Of a stretch of 49,327 bases of DNA, positions 38,232-47,784 are shown one piece after another (within the stretch, counting starts at the first letter, position 1; each line of letters begins with the position of its first letter). The stretch lies in contig JABSRB010000042.1 in the NCBI GenBank assembly GCA_013215375.1, forward strand, positions 1-49,327. Reading direction: 5' to 3'. The position numbers were made by a program, and so were the translations under genes. This stretch comes from Oceanospirillaceae bacterium. GTDB taxonomy: Bacteria > Pseudomonadota > Gammaproteobacteria > Pseudomonadales > Balneatricaceae. Under the pieces are notes generated by a model. It saw only the letters and a program-made list of their open reading frames with translations. It had not been told where the DNA came from and did not search any database.

Positions 38232-39803
38232 ATGCTTGAGTTGGTTTTTTTTGGCTGTGCTTTTTGCTGTGGTCTTGTCGTTTCGCAATTTCGCTTGCCG
38301 CCTCTCATTGGCTTTTTGGCGGCGGGGTTTATTTTACATAGTTTAGGTTATCAATCGACAGCGGCTTTAGAGCATGCATCTGCACTAGGTGTTACTTTGC
38401 TGCTGTTTTCAATTGGTTTAAAACTGCAGCTTAAGAGTTTAACTAAATTGTATGTCTGGGCGCCTGCCTCCCTGCACATTATGCTCTGTACTGTGATTTT
38501 TTCTGCGTTAATGCTGCTGTTAGGGCGTTTCTCGCTACCTTTGTTTACTGATCTTAGTTTAGAAACTTCGATGTTGATTGGGTTCTCCTTTAGCTTCTCT
38601 AGTACGGTGTTTGCTGTGAAAGTACTAGAGCAGCGCGGTGAAATGGCTAGTTTTCACGCCAAATTATCTATTGGCATATTGGTCATGCAGGATATTTTCG
38701 CGGTCATTTTTCTGGCTGTCAGCACCGGAAAAACACCCAATATATGGGCGTTTGCGCTGTTAATTGTATTGCCTCTGATTCGTCCATTACTGTTTAAAAT
38801 ACTCGATAGGTCAAAACACGGAGAATTACTGCCGCTGTTTGGTTTTTTCTTTGCGTTATTGGCGGGTTACCAGTTGTTCGAGTTTGCTGGTTTAAAGGGA
38901 GATCTAGGCGCGTTAATCATTGGCATGTTGTTTGCCCCCCACAAAAAAGCGGGAGAGCTGGCGAAATCGCTGTTGAGTTTTAAAGATATCATGTTGGTAG
39001 GTTTTTTCCTCACCATAGGCCTCAATGCAGAATTATCCACCGAAGTGGTATTTACCGCGATGTTATTAGTGGCATTATTGCCTTTGAAGATGTTGTTGTA
39101 TTACTTTTTTACCGCTAGTTTTAGATTGCGTGCTCGTACTTCGCTATTGAATGCTTTTACCTTGGCCAATTACAGTGAGTTTGGTTTGATTGTCTGTGCG
39201 CTGGCTGCCACAAATGGCTGGTTATCAAGCCAGTGGCTGGCAGTGATGGGCATTGCAGTGTCGATTACTTTTATCATCGCCTCGCCCCTCAATGCTCACT
39301 CCAATCAAATCTATGTCAGATTTGAGGGCTGGTTAGAGAAGTTTGAAACTAAACAGCGACTGTCTTTAGAGCAACAGGTGCCTTTGCAGGGAGCTAAGAT
39401 ATTAATCTTTGGCATGGGGCGTGTGGGAGCCGGAGCCTATGAAACTTTGGAGCAGCATTTTCCAGGCGAGGTCACCGGTGTTGATGTCAGTCAGGAAAGT
39501 ATAGATAGGCATTGTAAACGCGGCCGCACAGTTATTTTGGCAGATGCCACAGATCCTGATTTTTGGCAGCGTATTAATCATTCCAAAGTGCAGATGGTCA
39601 TGTTGGCGATGCCTAAACATATTCAAAATGTCTTGGCGCTAGAGCAGTTAAAAGCCTCAGGCTTTAAGGGGTCTGTCTCGGCTATTGCCAATTACCCAGA
39701 CCAGCAAAAAGAGCTACAAGAGTTAGGGGTGGGCAGTACCTATAATTTCTATTTAGAGGCGGGAAGGGGCTTTGCGGAACACGTTAATGAGAAAATTAGT
39801 TAG
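38232..39803 (+). CDS. CPA2-family monovalent cation:proton antiporter with RCK (TrkA-N) domain
   Basis: A 523-residue KefB/YbaL-like inner-membrane antiporter or potassium-efflux protein. About 12 membrane spans fill residues 1-360, including the family LPPLIGFLAAGFILH and SFSFSSTVFAVKVLE segments. A cytoplasmic NAD-binding TrkA-N domain (about 392-510) starts with ILIFGMGRVGAGAYE and has the following acidic GVDVS loop. Unlike KefB/KefC it is short and lacks an RCK-C tail. It is convergent with mutS across a hairpin. Ion specificity is not determined. Confidence 0.88.
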   Translation: MLELVFFGCAFCCGLVVSQFRLPPLIGFLAAGFILHSLGYQSTAALEHASALGVTLLLFSIGLKLQLKSLTKLYVWAPASLHIMLCTVIFSALMLLLGRFSLPLFTDLSLETSMLIGFSFSFSSTVFAVKVLEQRGEMASFHAKLSIGILVMQDIFAVIFLAVSTGKTPNIWAFALLIVLPLIRPLLFKILDRSKHGELLPLFGFFFALLAGYQLFEFAGLKGDLGALIIGMLFAPHKKAGELAKSLLSFKDIMLVGFFLTIGLNAELSTEVVFTAMLLVALLPLKMLLYYFFTASFRLRARTSLLNAFTLANYSEFGLIVCALAATNGWLSSQWLAVMGIAVSITFIIASPLNAHSNQIYVRFEGWLEKFETKQRLSLEQQVPLQGAKILIFGMGRVGAGAYETLEQHFPGEVTGVDVSQESIDRHCKRGRTVILADATDPDFWQRINHSKVQMVMLAMPKHIQNVLALEQLKASGFKGSVSAIANYPDQQKELQELGVGSTYNFYLEAGRGFAEHVNEKIS

Positions 39804-39814
39804 TGTGGCTTTGT

Positions 39815-39845
39815 GCTCTGCCAATCATTAATAGATTAGCAGAGC
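39815..39845. terminator. Convergent hairpin between the antiporter gene and mutS
   Basis: GCTCTGC and AATC (39815-39826) pair with GATT and GCAGAGC (39834-39845), one C-A mismatch, 7-base loop. It is symmetric and lies between two converging genes, so it probably ends both transcripts, though T-runs are weak. Confidence 0.55.
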
Positions 39846-39857
39846 GAGTACAGATGT

Positions 39858-42449
39858 TTAGCTTTTAGCGGTATCCTTTAATGCGTATAACGCATCTAAT
39901 GCCTCTCTAGGAGTCATGTTGTCTGGGTTGATTTGCTCTAGTGCAGCAATCGCCGGGTTAGGTTTGCTCACCGCTTGTGCAAACATGTCGCTCTGGTGTG
40001 GATTGTTGCTACTCATTGCCTCGGTTAAATTCACTTGCGAGCTCTCCTGCTCAAGCTGTTGTAGCTTAGTGCGCGCTTCGCTTATAACCTGTATTGGAAT
40101 ACCGGCTAATTTAGCCACTTGTAAGCCATAGCTTTGGCTCGCGGCTCCCTCTTTAACCTCGTGCATAAAGACAATGCTGTCTTGATGCTCAAGTGCGGTT
40201 AGATGCACATTGTGTACTTTACTAATCTGTTCCGGTAATACCGTAAGTTCAAAGTAGTGAGTGGCGAACAGGGTGAAAGCGTTGACTTTATTGGCAATTT
40301 GTTCGGCGCAGGCCCAAGCTAATGACAGTCCGTCAAAGGTGCTGGTGCCGCGGCCAATTTCATCCATTAATACTAAGCTCTTGTCTGTCGCGTTATTAAG
40401 AATGTTGGCTGTTTCAGTCATCTCTACCATGAAAGTAGAGCGGCCACCTGCCAAGTCATCAGAGGAGCCCATGCGGGTAAAAATGCGATCGACAATGCCG
40501 ATGGTCGCGCTTTGTGCCGGTACAAAAGAGCCGATGTGAGCCAGTAAAGTGATCAGTGCCGCCTGGCGCATAAAGGTAGATTTACCGCCCATGTTAGGAC
40601 CAGTAATGATCAACATGCGCCGCTCATTATCCATCTCTAAATTGTTGGGAACAAAAGGTGCATCAGAGACTTTCTCAACCACCGGGTGGCGTCCTGCCTG
40701 AATTGAAATGCCTGGGGTGTTACTCAGTGTCGGTGCACAAAAAGATAATGTCTCAGCACGCTCGGCGAAGTTTGCCAGTGTATCAAGCTCAGCAAGGGAG
40801 GTGGCTGTATCCTGCAGTTGATTTAGCTGTGCGGCGATGTCTTCTAATAGTTGGTCGTAGAGCGCTTTTTCACGGGCCAGTGCGCGGCTTTTGGCTGATA
40901 GCGCTTTGTCTTCGAAAGCTTTTAGTTCTTCTGTGATAAAGCGTTCAGCATTTTTTAAGGTTTGACGACGTACATATTCGGTAGGCATTTCAGTGGCTTG
41001 TGCCTGAGCTTTGCTCACTTCAATAAAGTAACCGTGTACACGGTTGTAACCGACTTTTAAAGTGGGGATGCCGGTGCGCTGGCGCTCTTTTTGCTCCAGC
41101 TTTAATAAATAGTCGCCGGCATTTTCACTAATGCCGCGCAGTTCATCCAGCTCTGCGTCAAAGCCCGTAGCGATCACGCCGCCATCGCGGACCACTACCG
41201 GCGGATTGTCGATAATCGCTTTTTGCAGCAGTGTACACATCACTGGATATTCAGTAATGGCAGCAGCCAAGTGTGCAATTCTACTGGTGGGATCGCTGGC
41301 CAGTTGCTGTTGTAATGCGGGCAGTATACTGAGGCTGTCACGTAATCGCTCTAAATCTCTAGGCCTTGCCGAGCGCAATGCGACCCGCGATAAAATACGC
41401 TCAACGTCGCCAATTTGCTTAAGATTGCTGGCGATCCCTTCAAAACGGTAATCATTTAATAGCCAGTGAGTTGCCTCTTGACGTGCGTTAAGAGTGATTA
41501 AATTGCGCAGTGGCTGGTTGATCCAGCGGCGCAGCATTCTCGAGCCCATCGCAGTGCTAGTGTTATCGATAACACTGACCAAAGTATTATCGCGCCCGCC
41601 CGCTAAATTTTGATCCAGTTCCAAATTTTTACGGGTGGCGGCATCAATGATCACGGTATCGCTGCGCTGCTCAACTTTAATGTGTTTGACGTGGGGCAGG
41701 GCAGAGCGTTGAGTATCTTTAGCATATTGTAATAGGCAGCCGCCGGCACTGATCGCCAGCAGCATTTTTTCACAGCCAAAACCTTGTAAATCTTGTGTGT
41801 TGAACTGTTGGCAGAGCATGCGTTTAGCAGTTTCTTCTTCGAAGTGCCAAGGGGCTTGGGCGCGCAGCCCTTGACAGTGCTGTAATAGTCCAGCCAGTGC
41901 CGTGTCTTCATTAAAGAGTACTTCTTTCGGCTTGAGTCTTTCTAACTCTCCGAGTAAAGCGTCGCTACCTTCCACTTCCTGCAGCGAGAAATAGCCGGTG
42001 CTGATATCGATAACAGCAATACCATAGTGCTGCTGTTGTGCATTGATGGCGATTAATAAGTTGTCACTATGCTCATCTAAAAAAGCTTCATCGCTTAAAG
42101 TGCCAGGAGTGATTATGCGTACAACTTCACGTGCCACAGGGCCTTTGCTGGTCGCTGGGTCGCCGACCTGTTCGCAAATAACCACCGATTCACCAGCGCG
42201 GACTATCTTGCCGATATAAGTTTCCGCACTGTGGTAGGGGAAACCAGCCATGGGAATGGGCTCGCCGTTTGCCTTGCCACGCGCTGTTAACGATATGCCT
42301 AGAAGCTGCGAGGCACGCTTAGCGTCGTCAAAAAACATCTCATAGAAATCACCCATACGGTAGAACACAATATCATCGGGATGCTCTGCTTTAATTTTGA
42401 AATATTGCTGCATCATCGGAGTGTGTTGGCTTTTAGAGGCTTGGGTCAT
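39858..42449 (-). CDS. mutS: DNA mismatch repair protein MutS
   Basis: Recognises mismatches and small loops and recruits MutL. It is 863 residues with the mismatch-wedge Phe-X-Glu in [10 protein letters not shown] (about residues 31-40), connector and lever/clamp domains, the Walker [12 protein letters not shown] (about 617-627) and the FATHYFELT helix-turn region, and a C-terminal dimerisation end. It is monocistronic, with the next gene on the same strand 84 bases upstream. Confidence 0.97.
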   Translation of the reverse strand: MTQASKSQHTPMMQQYFKIKAEHPDDIVFYRMGDFYEMFFDDAKRASQLLGISLTARGKANGEPIPMAGFPYHSAETYIGKIVRAGESVVICEQVGDPATSKGPVAREVVRIITPGTLSDEAFLDEHSDNLLIAINAQQQHYGIAVIDISTGYFSLQEVEGSDALLGELERLKPKEVLFNEDTALAGLLQHCQGLRAQAPWHFEEETAKRMLCQQFNTQDLQGFGCEKMLLAISAGGCLLQYAKDTQRSALPHVKHIKVEQRSDTVIIDAATRKNLELDQNLAGGRDNTLVSVIDNTSTAMGSRMLRRWINQPLRNLITLNARQEATHWLLNDYRFEGIASNLKQIGDVERILSRVALRSARPRDLERLRDSLSILPALQQQLASDPTSRIAHLAAAITEYPVMCTLLQKAIIDNPPVVVRDGGVIATGFDAELDELRGISENAGDYLLKLEQKERQRTGIPTLKVGYNRVHGYFIEVSKAQAQATEMPTEYVRRQTLKNAERFITEELKAFEDKALSAKSRALAREKALYDQLLEDIAAQLNQLQDTATSLAELDTLANFAERAETLSFCAPTLSNTPGISIQAGRHPVVEKVSDAPFVPNNLEMDNERRMLIITGPNMGGKSTFMRQAALITLLAHIGSFVPAQSATIGIVDRIFTRMGSSDDLAGGRSTFMVEMTETANILNNATDKSLVLMDEIGRGTSTFDGLSLAWACAEQIANKVNAFTLFATHYFELTVLPEQISKVHNVHLTALEHQDSIVFMHEVKEGAASQSYGLQVAKLAGIPIQVISEARTKLQQLEQESSQVNLTEAMSSNNPHQSDMFAQAVSKPNPAIAALEQINPDNMTPREALDALYALKDTAKS

Positions 42450-42532
42450 AGATAAGTCTTTTGTCAGTTGTTTGAAATAAGGAGCTGATTTTACGATAAA
42501 TTACTTTCAATGCGTAGTGTCAATTGCGATTC

Positions 42533-43468
42533 TTAGACGCCCTTTAGCGAATTGATGCTCTTTAGAAAATCTACAATTAATGTATCGCGCTTATGGCGCA
42601 ATTGCTCATCACTCATTTTTTCATTAATAGCAGTCATCCCCTGTCTAAGCGATTCAATGGTTTGCGAGTCAAATTTAGCATCACCGAGATCATCCCACCA
42701 TGTTTGCATCGGTGGGCCGATATGTTTACAGAAGCCTTCGATGCCTTGCTCGCCACCGCCTAGATGGAATAGGGAGCTAGGTCCGAGCGCTGCCCAGCGA
42801 AGTCCAGGGCCATGGGCTACCGCTTTATCGATATCCTCTAAACTAGCGACACCTTCTTTGAGTAGATGAATGCACTCGCGCCACAGCGCGGCCTGTAAGC
42901 GGTTGGCGATATGACCGGGGATTTCTTTGTTTAGCCTGATGGTTTGTTTACCCAGGCTTTGATAAAAATGCTCTGCTGTGGCGAGAGCGGTCATGTTAGT
43001 CAGCTGATTGCCCATTAACTCAACGAGGGGGATTAAATGTGGAGGATTAAAAGGGTGCGCAAGTATTAAACGTGATGGGTTGGTAAAACCTTGTTGTAGC
43101 TGTGATAACCCAAGACCTGAGGTAGAAGTGGCAACGATGGCATCTGTAGTTAAATGCGCTTCGATATCACGATAGAGTTGGTGTTTTAGGGTGATGCGCT
43201 CTGGGATGCTCTCTTGAATAAAGCTGGTATTTTTTACTGCGCTAACGGGGTCGGCATCAAAGGTTAACCGCTCGGTGTTACCGGCTTTAGGCCAGCCCAG
43301 TGTTTGCAGTGCGCTGCTAGCGTTTTGAATAAAGGTGAGAGTTTTGCTCTCAATGTTTTTATCCGGATCGCAAAGTGTGACATAGCGGCCGCTGGCCAAA
43401 AAAAGTGCAGCCCAGCTCATGCCGATAGTGCCGGCGCCAATGACGGTAATGCGTTCAAAACTGTGCAT
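42533..43468 (-). CDS. 3-hydroxyacyl-CoA dehydrogenase-family NAD enzyme (carnitine dehydrogenase / L-gulonate dehydrogenase-like)
   Basis: A 311-residue NAD-dependent dehydrogenase: N-terminal Rossmann fold (ITVIGAGTIGMSWAALF), the catalytic His in LAHPFNPPHLIPLVEL (about 139), and a C-terminal helical domain with GPGLRWAALGP and FHLGGGEQG. The GPGLRWA plus LGGGE pattern is more like carnitine 3-dehydrogenase or lambda-crystallin/gulonate dehydrogenase than fatty-acid FadB enzymes. Substrate is not decidable from sequence. AGGG sits upstream of the ATG. The Lrp-type regulator 166 bases upstream on the same strand might control it. Confidence 0.82.
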   Translation of the reverse strand: MHSFERITVIGAGTIGMSWAALFLASGRYVTLCDPDKNIESKTLTFIQNASSALQTLGWPKAGNTERLTFDADPVSAVKNTSFIQESIPERITLKHQLYRDIEAHLTTDAIVATSTSGLGLSQLQQGFTNPSRLILAHPFNPPHLIPLVELMGNQLTNMTALATAEHFYQSLGKQTIRLNKEIPGHIANRLQAALWRECIHLLKEGVASLEDIDKAVAHGPGLRWAALGPSSLFHLGGGEQGIEGFCKHIGPPMQTWWDDLGDAKFDSQTIESLRQGMTAINEKMSDEQLRHKRDTLIVDFLKSINSLKGV

Positions 43469-43586
43469 GATTTACCCTGCTAAATAGAACAAACAAGAGG
43501 TATCTATACCTACATCACGCTGTTTTCGCAAGGTTGTTTTGAAAAGGTTGTTGCTCGATGGTGGCTTGTTAAATTTAGTAATGACT

Positions 43587-43620
43587 GTCGCTTACGATTT
43601 TATAGTTAGTGGTAAGCGAC
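43587..43620. other. Perfect 9-bp hairpin downstream of the Lrp-family gene
   Basis: GTCGCTTAC (43587-43595) pairs with GTAAGCGAC (43612-43620) over a 16-base loop, 13 bases beyond the stop of the regulator gene. No T-run is present on the minus-strand transcript, so it may be a weak or Rho-assisted terminator. Confidence 0.4.
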
Positions 43621-43633
43621 TGAAATAAACAGC

Positions 43634-44140
43634 TTAAAAGCTAGCTCTGATATCTCGGTTACGATCTAGGCGGGTCTTCATGATGATATGGGATACTGTC
43701 GACTTTATGCCGGGCTGTTCGTTTATCTGAGTGATGCACTGATGAAATTCATCCAGGGAGGGTGCCGATATAAATAGTGACCAATCCCACTCTCCGCTCA
43801 GTGAATGAATAGCTTGAATGTAAGGCATTTTTTCTAGCGCTATAAACGTTGCTTTTAATGCTTTGTTTTCTGCAAGAACCATGACAATCGCTTCAATATT
43901 GCGATGCATTTTCTGCGGATTGATCTTGACGCTGTAGCCCTGGATTATTTCAGCTTTTTCTAAGCGCTGAATGCGCTCTTGGACTGTAGTTCGTGATACA
44001 CCAATTTTTCTAGCCAGGGATGCGTTTGATTCACGTGCATTAATTTTTAACAGCTCTAATAGCTGGCGATCTTTTTCGGTTATTTTAATCCCTATTTGAT
44101 CAGTTCGAATAGTCTTTGTCATCGTGTCAATCAATTGCAT
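43634..44140 (-). CDS. Lrp/AsnC family transcriptional regulator
   Basis: A 168-residue feast/famine regulator. The N-terminal helix-turn-helix (about 20-70) contains ARKIGVSRTTVQERIQRLEKA and the C-terminal RAM domain (about 85-155) forms the octamer and senses small molecules, typically amino acids. A second ATG six codons downstream is an alternative start; neither has a strong ribosome binding site. It is divergent from the rpsF operon. Target and effector are unknown; the dehydrogenase next to it is one candidate target. Confidence 0.88.
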   Translation of the reverse strand: MQLIDTMTKTIRTDQIGIKITEKDRQLLELLKINARESNASLARKIGVSRTTVQERIQRLEKAEIIQGYSVKINPQKMHRNIEAIVMVLAENKALKATFIALEKMPYIQAIHSLSGEWDWSLFISAPSLDEFHQCITQINEQPGIKSTVSHIIMKTRLDRNRDIRASF

Positions 44141-44338
44141 CCAAACCAGGCCTGTGCTGCAGCCCTTTAATTAATACTCATAAGCGGTGAGTGGGCATCA
44201 TAGTACATATTAGTATACATACCTAGAAGTTAGTGTAATGAGTTGTCACAATCGAAAATAATTTTCAAAATAGTGGCAAGTAAATCAACGGTATAATTAA
44301 GATTTGTCGGTGCCAATTAACAGGTATTAAGTAGATGC

Positions 44339-44367
44339 TTGTATATTCTTAGTCGGAGAAGTATAAT
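44339..44367 (+). promoter_or_regulatory. Sigma70 promoter of the rpsF-rpsR-rplI operon
   Basis: TTGTAT (44339-44344) and a perfect TATAAT (44362-44367) are 17 bases apart. The predicted transcript begins about 100 bases before rpsF. The rest of the 333-base gap up to the Lrp-family gene holds AT-rich sequence with no gene. Confidence 0.7.
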
Positions 44368-44457
44368 GTCGCGCTCTTTTTAGATAAATTAAAACTATAA
44401 AGAGAATTAAAAATTAACCTCCTTGCTTTTGAATCTTGTTATTTAAAGGCTTTTTAA

Positions 44458-44473
44458 CCCGTAGGGAGCTACA
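44458..44473 (+). promoter_or_regulatory. Ribosome binding site of rpsF in a hairpin loop (candidate S6:S18 control site)
   Basis: GTAG (44461-44464) and CTAC (44469-44472) can pair and present the Shine-Dalgarno GGAG (44465-44468) in the loop, directly before the ATG. A CCG lies just 5' of it. An mRNA motif with a CCG bulge bound by the S6:S18 complex is known in rpsF leaders; this may be its local version. Confidence 0.4.
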
Positions 44474-44914
44474 ATGCGTCATTACGAAATCGTTTTTATG
44501 GTTCATCCGAACCAAAGCGAACAAGTATCAGGTATGGTCGAGCGTTACACTAACGTTATTACTGCAGCTGAAGGTACTGTTCACCGCATGGAAGACTGGG
44601 GTCGCCGTCAATTGGCATACCCAATCAACAATGCACACAAAGCACATTACATCTTAATGAACATCGAATGCGGCCAGGAAACTCTGGACGAGCTAGACAA
44701 TATGTTCCGTTACAATGATGCGGTTTTACGCAACATGGTAATCCGTCGCAAAGAAGCGATCACAGATGTATCTCCAATCAAAGCCGCTGAAGCACGTGAA
44801 GAACGTCGCCCACGCCGTGAAGATACTCGTCCTAAGCCAGCAGAAACTACTGAAGCTAAGCCTTCTGAAGCACCTGCTGCCGTTGAAGCTAAAGAAGCGA
44901 CAACTGCTGAGTAA
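44474..44914 (+). CDS. rpsF: 30S ribosomal protein S6
   Basis: It pairs with S18 in the platform of the 30S subunit. It is 146 residues. The folded S6 domain is residues 1-100 ([18 protein letters not shown] at the start, [12 protein letters not shown] in the middle). The remaining 45 residues are an Ala/Glu/Pro-rich charged tail, and C-terminal tails in other species are glutamylated. It is first in the operon with rpsR 29 bases later. Confidence 0.97.
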   Translation: MRHYEIVFMVHPNQSEQVSGMVERYTNVITAAEGTVHRMEDWGRRQLAYPINNAHKAHYILMNIECGQETLDELDNMFRYNDAVLRNMVIRRKEAITDVSPIKAAEAREERRPRREDTRPKPAETTEAKPSEAPAAVEAKEATTAE

Positions 44915-44943
44915 TTGAACCCAAGTTCACTAGGAGATATAAG

Positions 44944-45171
44944 ATGGCTCGTTTTTTTCGTCGTCGTAAGTTTTGCCGTTTCACCGCTGAAGGTGTTACT
45001 GAGATAGATTACAAAGATCTGGATACGTTGAAAGGCTACGTAACAGAGACTGGTAAGATTGTACCAAGTCGTATTACAGGCACAAAAGCTCGTTACCAGC
45101 GTCAGCTGGCTACAGCGATTAAGCGCGCTCGTTTCATCGCGCTATTGCCTTATACTGACAATCACCAGTAA
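44944..45171 (+). CDS. rpsR: 30S ribosomal protein S18
   Basis: It is 75 residues, the family length, with the basic N-terminus [13 protein letters not shown] and the RNA-binding [17 protein letters not shown] segment. It forms a heterodimer with S6. AGGAG precedes the ATG. Confidence 0.97.
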   Translation: MARFFRRRKFCRFTAEGVTEIDYKDLDTLKGYVTETGKIVPSRITGTKARYQRQLATAIKRARFIALLPYTDNHQ

Positions 45172-45186
45172 ATAAGGACTAAGCTT

Positions 45187-46038
45187 ATGGACGCCCTTGC
45201 GCAATTTGTTTTAAAGGGTCGTACACAGGCGATAGTTGTGGCGGTGTTAGCCGCCTTGCTACCTCTGCTGTTCTGGATAAGTGCAGCAGCAGTGAGTTTA
45301 GTTGCTCTTCGCAAGGGAGCTACTGAAGGAAGTTATATTCTTGTCTGGGCGTTAATCCCGGCAATAATGTGGTCTCGTCAAGGAGATTACTCACCTATGA
45401 TTGTTATTGTAGGTAGTTATATTCTGGCATTAGTTTTGAGAAGTACCGTGTCTTGGCAGAGAGTGATACAAGTCGCGCTAGTATTGACGCTTGCTGCAGG
45501 TTTTATGCAGCAGCAGTTCAACGGCGATGCACTGGCACAAGTTGTTCAAGGCGTACAAAAATTGTTGATGCAAAAAACACCCGGTACAAGTGAATACTTG
45601 TCGAGTGAGTCGCAATGGCTGCTACAGGCAACATTAGGTGTCTTTGACACACTACATTTTGCGATGATGTTATCGAGTGTGCTATTAGCGCGCCGGTGGC
45701 AGTCCGTGTTGTATAACCCTGGTGGTTTACAGCAGGAGTTTCATCAATTACGGTTTTCTCCCCTGTTTGCATTAGCGCTTATAGCGTTAATCATAATCGC
45801 TACTAGTAGCGGTGGGGAATTTATCAGATGGGTGCCTATTATGGTTGCTCCACTGGTTATCTCAGGACTAGCACTGGCCCATGGCAGTGTAGCGAAACGA
45901 AGTTTAGGTAGGTCTTGGTTAGTGGCGCTTTATGTGTCTGCTTTTTTGCTAGGGCCTTACGTGATTACGATGTTGGTCATCTTGGCTGCAATAGATACTT
46001 TTGTAGATATTCGCAACAAGATTCCAGCCAGTCAATAA
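45187..46038 (+). CDS. Polytopic membrane protein of unknown function between rpsR and rplI (DUF2232/YybS-like)
   Basis: A 283-residue inner-membrane protein with about eight hydrophobic spans (for example 16-40, 48-62, 70-84, 92-105, 155-168, 195-207, 215-232, 245-272). It lies in the slot that pseudomonads and relatives fill with a similar uncharacterised membrane protein, where enterobacteria have priB. The spacing (15 bases after rpsR, 43 before rplI) places it in the ribosomal protein operon. No catalytic motif is visible. Confidence 0.8.
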   Translation: MDALAQFVLKGRTQAIVVAVLAALLPLLFWISAAAVSLVALRKGATEGSYILVWALIPAIMWSRQGDYSPMIVIVGSYILALVLRSTVSWQRVIQVALVLTLAAGFMQQQFNGDALAQVVQGVQKLLMQKTPGTSEYLSSESQWLLQATLGVFDTLHFAMMLSSVLLARRWQSVLYNPGGLQQEFHQLRFSPLFALALIALIIIATSSGGEFIRWVPIMVAPLVISGLALAHGSVAKRSLGRSWLVALYVSAFLLGPYVITMLVILAAIDTFVDIRNKIPASQ

Positions 46039-46081
46039 GTACTGCACTTGTTTAAGTCGCAGAACAAAAGAGGTTTACGAG

Positions 46082-46534
46082 ATGGAAGTTATTCTACTCG
46101 AGAAAATTGGTAAGCTTGGCGCTCTAGGCGACAAAGTTACTGTTAAGTCAGGTTTTGGTCGTAACTATTTAGTTCCTCAAGGCAAGGCAGTGTCTGCTAC
46201 TAAAGCAAACGTTGTTAAGTTTGAAGAGCGTCGTGCTGAACTTGAAAAAGTAGCTGGCGAGAAGCTAGTTGCCGCTCAAGCACGTGCTACTGCACTTGAA
46301 GAGTTCACTTTAGAAATCAGCTCAAAAGCTGGTGAAGAAGGTAAGCTGTTCGGTTCTATCGGTACACGTGATATCGCTGAAGCACTAGCTGCTGCTGGTC
46401 AAGCGGTAGACAAGAGTGAAGTACGTCTTCCAGAGGGCGCATTGCGTCACACTGGCGAGTTCGCTATCACTCTTCACTTGCACAGCGAAGTTAATGCTGT
46501 AATCACTGTTAACATCACTGGTGAAACTGCTTAA
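46082..46534 (+). CDS. rplI: 50S ribosomal protein L9
   Basis: It is 150 residues with the N-terminal rRNA-binding domain ([20 protein letters not shown] and [13 protein letters not shown]), a long connecting helix, and the C-terminal domain (about 80-150). It is last in the operon and is followed by a terminator at 46561-46599. Confidence 0.97.
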   Translation: MEVILLEKIGKLGALGDKVTVKSGFGRNYLVPQGKAVSATKANVVKFEERRAELEKVAGEKLVAAQARATALEEFTLEISSKAGEEGKLFGSIGTRDIAEALAAAGQAVDKSEVRLPEGALRHTGEFAITLHLHSEVNAVITVNITGETA

Positions 46535-46560
46535 TAAGCACTCACTAATGTAACAGTTAT

Positions 46561-46599
46561 AAAAGCACCGTTTAAACTTAGGTTTTTCGGTGCTTTTTT
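46561..46599 (+). terminator. Rho-independent terminator after rplI
   Basis: AAAAGCACCG (46561-46570) pairs with CGGTGCTTTT (46588-46597), ten pairs, 17-base loop, then T to 46599. From here to 46837 I see no gene. Confidence 0.8.
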
Positions 46600-46837
46600 G
46601 TGTCTGCAAGATACGTTTGTGACCTCAGCATAACTACTGCAATTGATGATACTACGCTAAAAACAGGTTCAATAAAGATGAATTAGGCGCAGTTTAACTC
46701 ATCTCATATGCTCATTTACACCCGTAATACCCAACAAGAGGGGCGCACTGATTCCGCTATTTCACCTGTTCTTGCCTTGTCTTATCTGCATTCGTTGCGT
46801 TATGCAGAGGCCTCTGTTTATAAAACTAAATCAGTCT

Positions 46838-46867
46838 TTGACAAAGACGCGGTAAAGACAGTATATT
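46838..46867 (+). promoter_or_regulatory. Sigma70 promoter of the FMN riboswitch-ribH transcript
   Basis: A perfect TTGACA (46838-46843) and TATATT (46862-46867) are 18 bases apart. They end 33 bases before the riboswitch aptamer. Confidence 0.6.
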
Positions 46868-46899
46868 GCATGCAGTATTACCTATAGGTAATGCTATTT

Positions 46900-47049
46900 C
46901 GTTCTCGGGGCGGGGTGTGATTCCCCACCGGCGGTAAGGATTTTAATCTAAGCCCGCGAGCGCTTCTTTTTATTAGATTAATAATTTGAAGGTCAGCAGA
47001 TCTGGTGTGACTCCAGAGCCGACGGTTATAGTCCGGATGATAGAGAGCG
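46900..47049 (+). promoter_or_regulatory. FMN riboswitch (RFN element)
   Basis: The conserved RFN blocks are present in order: GGGGCGGGGTG with ATTCCCCACCGGCGGTAA, AGCCCGCGAGCGC, GGTCAGCAGATCTGGTG, ACTCCAGAGCCGACGGTTATAG and GTCCGGATG (ending 47040). The closing P1 stem is CGTTCTC (46900-46906) with GAGAGCG (47043-47049). FMN binding should reduce expression of the downstream ribH through the terminator at 47064-47090. Confidence 0.95.
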
Positions 47050-47063
47050 TGTCAGTCATTAAC

Positions 47064-47090
47064 ACAGTGATATTCTTATTGCTGTTTTTT
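47064..47090 (+). terminator. Expression-platform terminator of the FMN riboswitch
   Basis: ACAGTGAT (47064-47071) pairs with ATTGCTGT (47078-47085), eight pairs with two G-T, loop of 6, followed by T to 47090. It lies 15 bases after the aptamer and 76 before the ribH ATG. Confidence 0.7.
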
Positions 47091-47165
47091 CGTGCCGCCT
47101 ACTTTTAGTGGTGCGCCTGCCTGTCCGTTCGCCCTGATTCTATCTTGTTAATTTTTGGATTTAAA

Positions 47166-47663
47166 ATGAATCAGAGCACAACGAATCAAGATCAGTACAA
47201 CCCTTCAAATAAACGCATCGCTTTTATTCATGCCAGTTGGCATCAAGATATCGTCTTAAATGCGCTGGATGGCTTTAGAGCTGAACTTATTAAACGCGGC
47301 TACGATAACGCTAAAATAGATGTTATTGCTGTGCCTGGTGCCTACGAAATTCCACTGCAGGCAAAACTGCTGGCTAAGTCAGGACAGTATGCTGCCATTG
47401 CCGGTAGTGCATTAGTGGTTGATGGCGGTATTTATCGGCATGACTTTGTTGCTCAAACGGTCTGTAATGCGTTGATGCAAGTGCAGCTTGAGACTGAGGT
47501 TCCAGTGTTGACAGCCGTACTAACGCCGCACCATTTTCACGAGCATGACGAACACACCAGCTACTACGCAAAACACTTTGTCAAAAAAGGCCAAGAGTTA
47601 GCGCACGCCTGTGATGCCAGTATTAAATTAACTGAGCAAGCTAAGGCAAAAATCACTATTTAA
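47166..47663 (+). CDS. ribH: 6,7-dimethyl-8-ribityllumazine synthase, RibH2 type
   Basis: Makes lumazine, the direct riboflavin precursor. It is 165 residues from the ATG at 47166 (GGA upstream); a TTG at 47145 is less likely. Seen are the N-terminal substrate pocket IAFIHASWH, PGAYEIPLQAKLLA, DGGIYRHDFVAQTVCNALM and VLTPHHFHEH. The Trp/His pattern and the HHFHEH segment resemble the type II (RibH2) enzymes of Brucella and rhizobia, which are decameric and regulated by FMN riboswitches. It is separate from the other rib genes, so a second copy (RibH1) is probably elsewhere. Confidence 0.9.
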   Translation: MNQSTTNQDQYNPSNKRIAFIHASWHQDIVLNALDGFRAELIKRGYDNAKIDVIAVPGAYEIPLQAKLLAKSGQYAAIAGSALVVDGGIYRHDFVAQTVCNALMQVQLETEVPVLTAVLTPHHFHEHDEHTSYYAKHFVKKGQELAHACDASIKLTEQAKAKITI

Positions 47664-47692
47664 CAGCGCAATGTATAACACTTAAAATGATT

Positions 47693-47729
47693 GCGTAGGC
47701 TGTTTATTTGTCAGTTAACCTACGCTTTT
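47693..47729 (+). terminator. Terminator between ribH and dnaB
   Basis: GCGTAGG (47693-47699) pairs with CCTACGC (47719-47725), followed by TTTT. The loop is long (19 bases), so efficiency is uncertain. Confidence 0.55.
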
Positions 47730-47784
47730 ATATGTTAAAGTAAGGCCCCAAAGCCCTCCAATTTAATCACCACCGGATGTACAA

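Noticed and set aside
46708-46887. 59-codon open frame between rplI and the FMN riboswitch.
   Set aside because: It has no ribosome binding site, overlaps the TTGACA/TATATT promoter of ribH, and the product has no recognisable features.
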